Of a stretch of DNA of 64,000 bases, positions 60,436-64,000 are shown piece after piece; the first letter of the stretch is position 1, and every line of letters starts with the position of its first letter. The position numbers were made by a program, and so were the translations under genes. The notes below the pieces were generated by a model. That model had not been told where the DNA came from. It made no database searches and saw only the letters and a list, made by a program, of their open reading frames with translations. The DNA comes from Sipunculus nudus (Eukaryota > Annelida > Sipuncula > Golfingiida > Sipunculidae), in contig CM049317.1 of the NCBI GenBank assembly GCA_026874595.1, positions 65,758,618 through 65,822,617 on the forward strand, given 5' to 3'.

Positions 60436-61078
60436 GTACGTACGACATTAAAAGTTGTGTTCCGTCAAAATTACGTTAACAAGACAAAATAATATAACAT
60501 CTATGGTTGCCGTATCAATAACCGATCGAAGACTTCTCAATAAATATTGTCAGTTTACGTCAAATATATACAAGCTAGGCTGAAGAAAGGCTTTGTATTT
60601 AATTATTACAGTATTCTGTAAATTAAATGAGTACAATTATTACATTTGCCATCATATAAATTGTTAACATGTTTGTCGGAACACTAAATCTGTATATGTA
60701 TATATACTTTTAAATATTAAAAATGTTAGTTTTCAGTAGGATTGACTGAATACTGTATAAATATGAATTTATATATATTGATGTAGATATATTTGAATGA
60801 TTAGTCCTGTGTATATATATTAGTGTTATACATCGCGTTACCCTCCTGCCTGCGCCCGGTAGCTCCTTCAATATGTAGTCTCATGAATATGCATGAAACA
60901 CTGTAGTGCACGTTTTGTTGGAATGGTTACAAATCACGTGGTATAAGTAACAAAGAACAATCTTGCTTGATCAGTAGCTTCTGTAGATTACTTTGTGCCA
61001 TTTAGCAGTTACCTTTATTTTGTACATCAAGAACAAAGGTTTCGGTGCATGCTTGCGCTTTTGCTAGCTGCTTTATAG

Positions 61079-61117
<39 letters not shown>

Positions 61118-61584
61118 ATTTGCACATTAAGGACAGACATTTATCATATATCATGCACTATATGTATGGTTTAAAGATCAAATTAGTGTAAACTTGCATG
61201 TGAAGGACATCTGCGTTTATTTCTTTCTTTCTTTCTTTTTTTTTCAACTTTACTGCCCGTACATTATCGTTGGAAAAAAGTTCGTACACGTCATATGGTT
61301 TATTTTGGACCGCACCGCTTTGGTCAATTATTAATTTAATATTTAAGCTTCTTGTTCAGTTCAATCTTATTTTGATAATTTTCCTTGGCACTTTCTTAAA
61401 ACAAAGTTTTATGTTGCTTTATAACGCGTATTTCTGCAATTGTTCAAACTGAACTTCTCATCGCCAATGACTCTGCATTTTTCTGGACAAAGGAAGGAGG
61501 TGGCCAAAAGTAGGGCGCAAGGGCAGGCCTAGGGAACGCATGTTTAAAACTGGATATGACGTCATAATGTACTTCCTGTTCCAG
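60436..61584. other. Gene B intron between EB modules 3 and 4
   Basis: Contains an (AT)n tract at 61081-61115 and a CTTT tract near 61220. No further exon. It ends with acceptor CCTGTTCCAG. Confidence 0.5.
61081..61115. repeat. (AT)n microsatellite
   Basis: Pure AT run. Confidence 0.95.
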
Positions 61585-62637
61585 GACGCATAGGGGTAGG
61601 TGCCTGCACCATAGATTCTGACTGTGAAGATGCAGTGTCTCACAGCGCATGCGTAGCAGGTCTGTGTAGGTGCCACACCGGACGGACGCCATCTTTGGAT
61701 GGAACTATGTGCAGGATTAAAGCACTTTATGACCCATGTATAAACGAACTCGACTGTACGATTGCGTTGAATAATACAAGTTGTTCTGCAGGGATCTGTG
61801 ATTGTCTTCTTGGGTATAAGGACACTGGTGGACAATGCTTGCCCAGGAAGGTGGGCGACCCGTGCAATGTTACAGAAGATTGCAACACTACAATCACGAA
61901 CAGCACGTGTTTAAATGCGCAATGCACGTGTTTAGTCGGTTTCGGAGCAAGAAATGAAAATTCTAAATGTGTTACGAAACAGATCGGTGACAGTTGTTTT
62001 TCTGACGTTGACTGCTCTACTGCGGTTGCGAACAGTTCCTGCCAATATGGCATATGTAAGTGCGATATGGGGTTTAAATCCGAATACTCAAACACATCAT
62101 GCGCGCTTCGAAATATCGGAGACCAGTGTGACGTTAACCTCGACTGTTCCTCCTCTGTTATAAACAGTACATGTGTCTCCGGGAGGTGCTCCTGTCAGGC
62201 CGGTTTCTACAGTACACAGGAAAACACCACCTGTGTTTTAAGAAAGGTATTTGATGCATGCACCCTACCCGGGGATTGTAGTGCAGCAGTAGGGAACAGT
62301 ACCTGTAATGCTAACACATGTAAATGTGAATTGGGGTTTTATCCCTCAGAGGACAATACAACATGTATCCTGAAACAGCTCGGTGACAGCTGCCTATCTA
62401 CAGAAGACTGCTCTGCGGCTGTTGTAAACAGTATTTGCAATACAAACCGGTGCGCGTGCAAACTTGGGTTTAAAGGTCAAGTCAGCGGTACCGTATGTAT
62501 CCCAAAGCAGCTTGGAGATATATGCGCTGTAAATGAAGAATGCTCCATCCCCATTTTGAATAGTTTTTGCATCGGAAGTGAATGTAGATGTCGTCTTGGA
62601 TACAAAAACGATTCCAAAAGTGGCACCTGTGAGCGAA
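61585..62637 (+). CDS. Gene B exon: eight tandem EB-like modules
   Basis: A 1053-bp exon (351 codons), phase 1 both sides, from CTGTTCCAG to GTAAGT. It encodes eight consecutive ~44-residue modules without internal introns. Each follows [KR]-x-[IVL]-x-D-x-C-x6-C-x8-C-x4-5-C-x-C-x-x-G-[FY], closing in C. Examples of module starts are RKVGDPCNVTEDC, KQIGDSCFSDVDC and RNIGDQCDVNLDC. Several modules have an N-x-[ST] sequon just before the third cysteine (NNTSC, NSTC, NSSC), so the stalk is likely regularly glycosylated. Either introns were lost from a once single-module layout or the array grew by duplication inside one exon. Such EB/EGF-like arrays act outside the cell as spacers or binding surfaces; no specific ligand can be named. 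Confidence 0.9.
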
Positions 62638-63101
62638 GTAAGTTTTATCATTCCCATTTTTTTTCTTTCGAAATTCTCTAAAATCTTTACCTCTGCTACA
62701 TTTTAACCCTAAATATTTCCTACTTATGCTAATATGTACTAATAGATTTGACGTGAGTCTGCTTATACTCGTACTAATGTATTTTTAATATTAAACTCCT
62801 AACGTAACTAACATATATTACAGTGTTGCGTACATGTATAATATTACATGGTTTGTTTAACATGAATTTAATGTGGAACATGTTCTTCAAGGCATACCGT
62901 AATTTCGGTGATAGGGGCTAATGTATGATTCAGTTATGCCAGGGTTTTTTTGTGGATACAACCAAGTTATGAGTTTATAAGAATTAAATAAAGTAGTCAT
63001 TTTAATTTTCCAATGCAAAGCTATTTGGAAAGTGGTTTGGACAGAAAATATAAAGTTTCAGTATCCTCTTGTCAGTGTGTGTCATGGCTGACCTTTTACA
63101 G
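62638..63101. other. Gene B intron between multi-module exons
   Basis: 464 bp, AT-rich, no feature apart from donor GTAAGT and acceptor CCTTTTACAG. Confidence 0.6.
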
Positions 63102-63758
63102 GAATCATCGGGTCACCATGTGGCAATAACAAAGATTGTACTGAGGTTATAACCAATGGGATTTGCAATAATGGGTCATGTGACTGTGCATCGGGGCACC
63201 ATTCTTCGGTCAATATGACGTCATGCATATTGCGTAAAATCGGTGATACCGGTTGTGTCGTCAACTCTGACTGTTATAGAGCAGTGAATAACAGCGAGTG
63301 TACACATAACGCAATATGTCGGTGTTTGCTTGGATATGAAGTTTCATCGGATCTAACAGTGTGTAACAAACGACGAATTGGGTCTTTCTGCAACAATGAT
63401 CTCGACTGTAACAGTGTTCTTAATGGAAGCAATTGTGATAAAAATTCGTGTGTATGCGATCCAGGGTTGTATACCGCCGGAAATGGGACGCGTTGTGACA
63501 AAAGAATTCTGGGAGATACGTGCAGCAACGATTTAGACTGTACCGCGGGTGTGATAGGAAGTCATTGTCAGAATGGCACCTGCGCATGCGCGATAGGACT
63601 AAAACCCGGAGACTCGTTCCAAGTTTGTTTACCGCGTAGACTCGGGGACGACTGTACTGCGGAGGATGACTGCTCGTCTATAGGTTATTCGTTATGTCTT
63701 GAGGGTCACTGTGCTTGCAAACTTGGATATTTCCATGAAAATGGAAGATGCAAAGAAA
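63102..63758 (+). CDS. Gene B exon: five tandem EB-like modules
   Basis: 657 bp (219 codons), phase 1 both sides, from CTTTTACAG to GTAAGG. The five modules start IIGSPCGNNKDC, RKIGDTGCVVNSDC, KRRIGSFCNNDLDC, KRILGDTCSNDLDC and RRLGDDCTAEDDC. The second has an inserted residue before its first cysteine and a longer third loop. If the terminal donor were not used, the frame would stop at 63772 after six residues, ending the protein without an anchor. The donor matches its siblings, so the gene probably continues beyond the window to further modules or a membrane exon. Confidence 0.9.
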
Positions 63759-64000
63759 GTAAGGCTAGTTAGATTAATATTTTCATAATTCCATAAGCAG
63801 AAAGACTTAACATTACGAGCTAGTTATTTTTGTTCAGACTTATTATCTGATAATACTAGTATATATATATCATGGGTCATAATTGTTTCTCAGTAGTGAG
63901 GTTCAAGTGCTTTCACAATCACGTAATAGTCGATCCCTTACCTTTTCTTTGGCCCCTAGGATTTCATATGTATCATTAGATGTACGCTTTTATTGAAACA
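63759..64000. other. Gene B intron, runs off the window
   Basis: No exon seen in the last 240 bases. Confidence 0.5.

Overview
The window reads as animal nuclear DNA, most likely from a bivalve mollusc. It is AT-rich, nearly every coding stretch is a short exon bounded by GT/AG splice sites, introns run from hundreds of bases to about 11.6 kb, and the spaces are packed with inverted-repeat elements, minisatellites and microsatellites. The mollusc assignment is inference from the repeat style and from the LDLa/EB-module proteins. I see no bacterial genes, rRNA or CRISPR array.

All convincing exons lie on the + strand and belong to three gene models. Gene A (about 7.3-17.6 kb, 5' end not found) has two LDL-receptor class A exons, one cysteine-rich EB/EGF-like exon, and a last exon with a threonine-rich mucin-like stalk, one membrane helix and a six-residue tail. 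Gene C (about 20.2-29.1 kb, incomplete) has a signal-peptide exon and an exon for the first half of a C-type lectin-like domain. A second, decaying copy of the signal exon lies between them. Gene B (40.2 kb to beyond 63.8 kb) has a signal-peptide exon, four LDLa exons and at least 16 EB-like modules. The modules sit on three single-module exons, one eight-module exon and one five-module exon; the 3' end lies outside the window. Every internal exon is flanked by phase-1 introns, so the cassettes are interchangeable. All six LDLa modules lack the fourth and sixth cysteines but keep most of the acidic calcium ligands.

Repeats by region: 1-6.4 kb and 7.6-12.5 kb hold dispersed elements, including arrays of AGGTCA direct repeats and a family ending in TGACCCATGGGTCA. 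3.44-4.76 kb is an element with inverted ends and TA duplications. 12.6-14.5 kb is a 30-bp AT-rich minisatellite inside a gene A intron. 19.84-23.0 kb and 26.02-27.98 kb are a tandem segmental duplication carrying the signal-peptide exon and another 30-bp minisatellite, with 30/120/480-bp nested periodicity in the longer copy. 25.53-25.87 kb is an inverted-repeat element with TTA duplications. Six copies of a short CAG...CTG element are flanked by exact or near-exact 5-bp target duplications. 30.9-31.8 kb holds remnants of an LTR retrotransposon next to a tRNA-like sequence.

Genes A and B look like paralogous cell-surface or secreted proteins that bind ligands through calcium-dependent LDLa modules on cysteine-rich EB stalks. 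The lectin-like exon between them would fit a cluster of recognition proteins, but that role is inferred. Exon boundaries were placed by eye from frame and splice sites, without transcript evidence.
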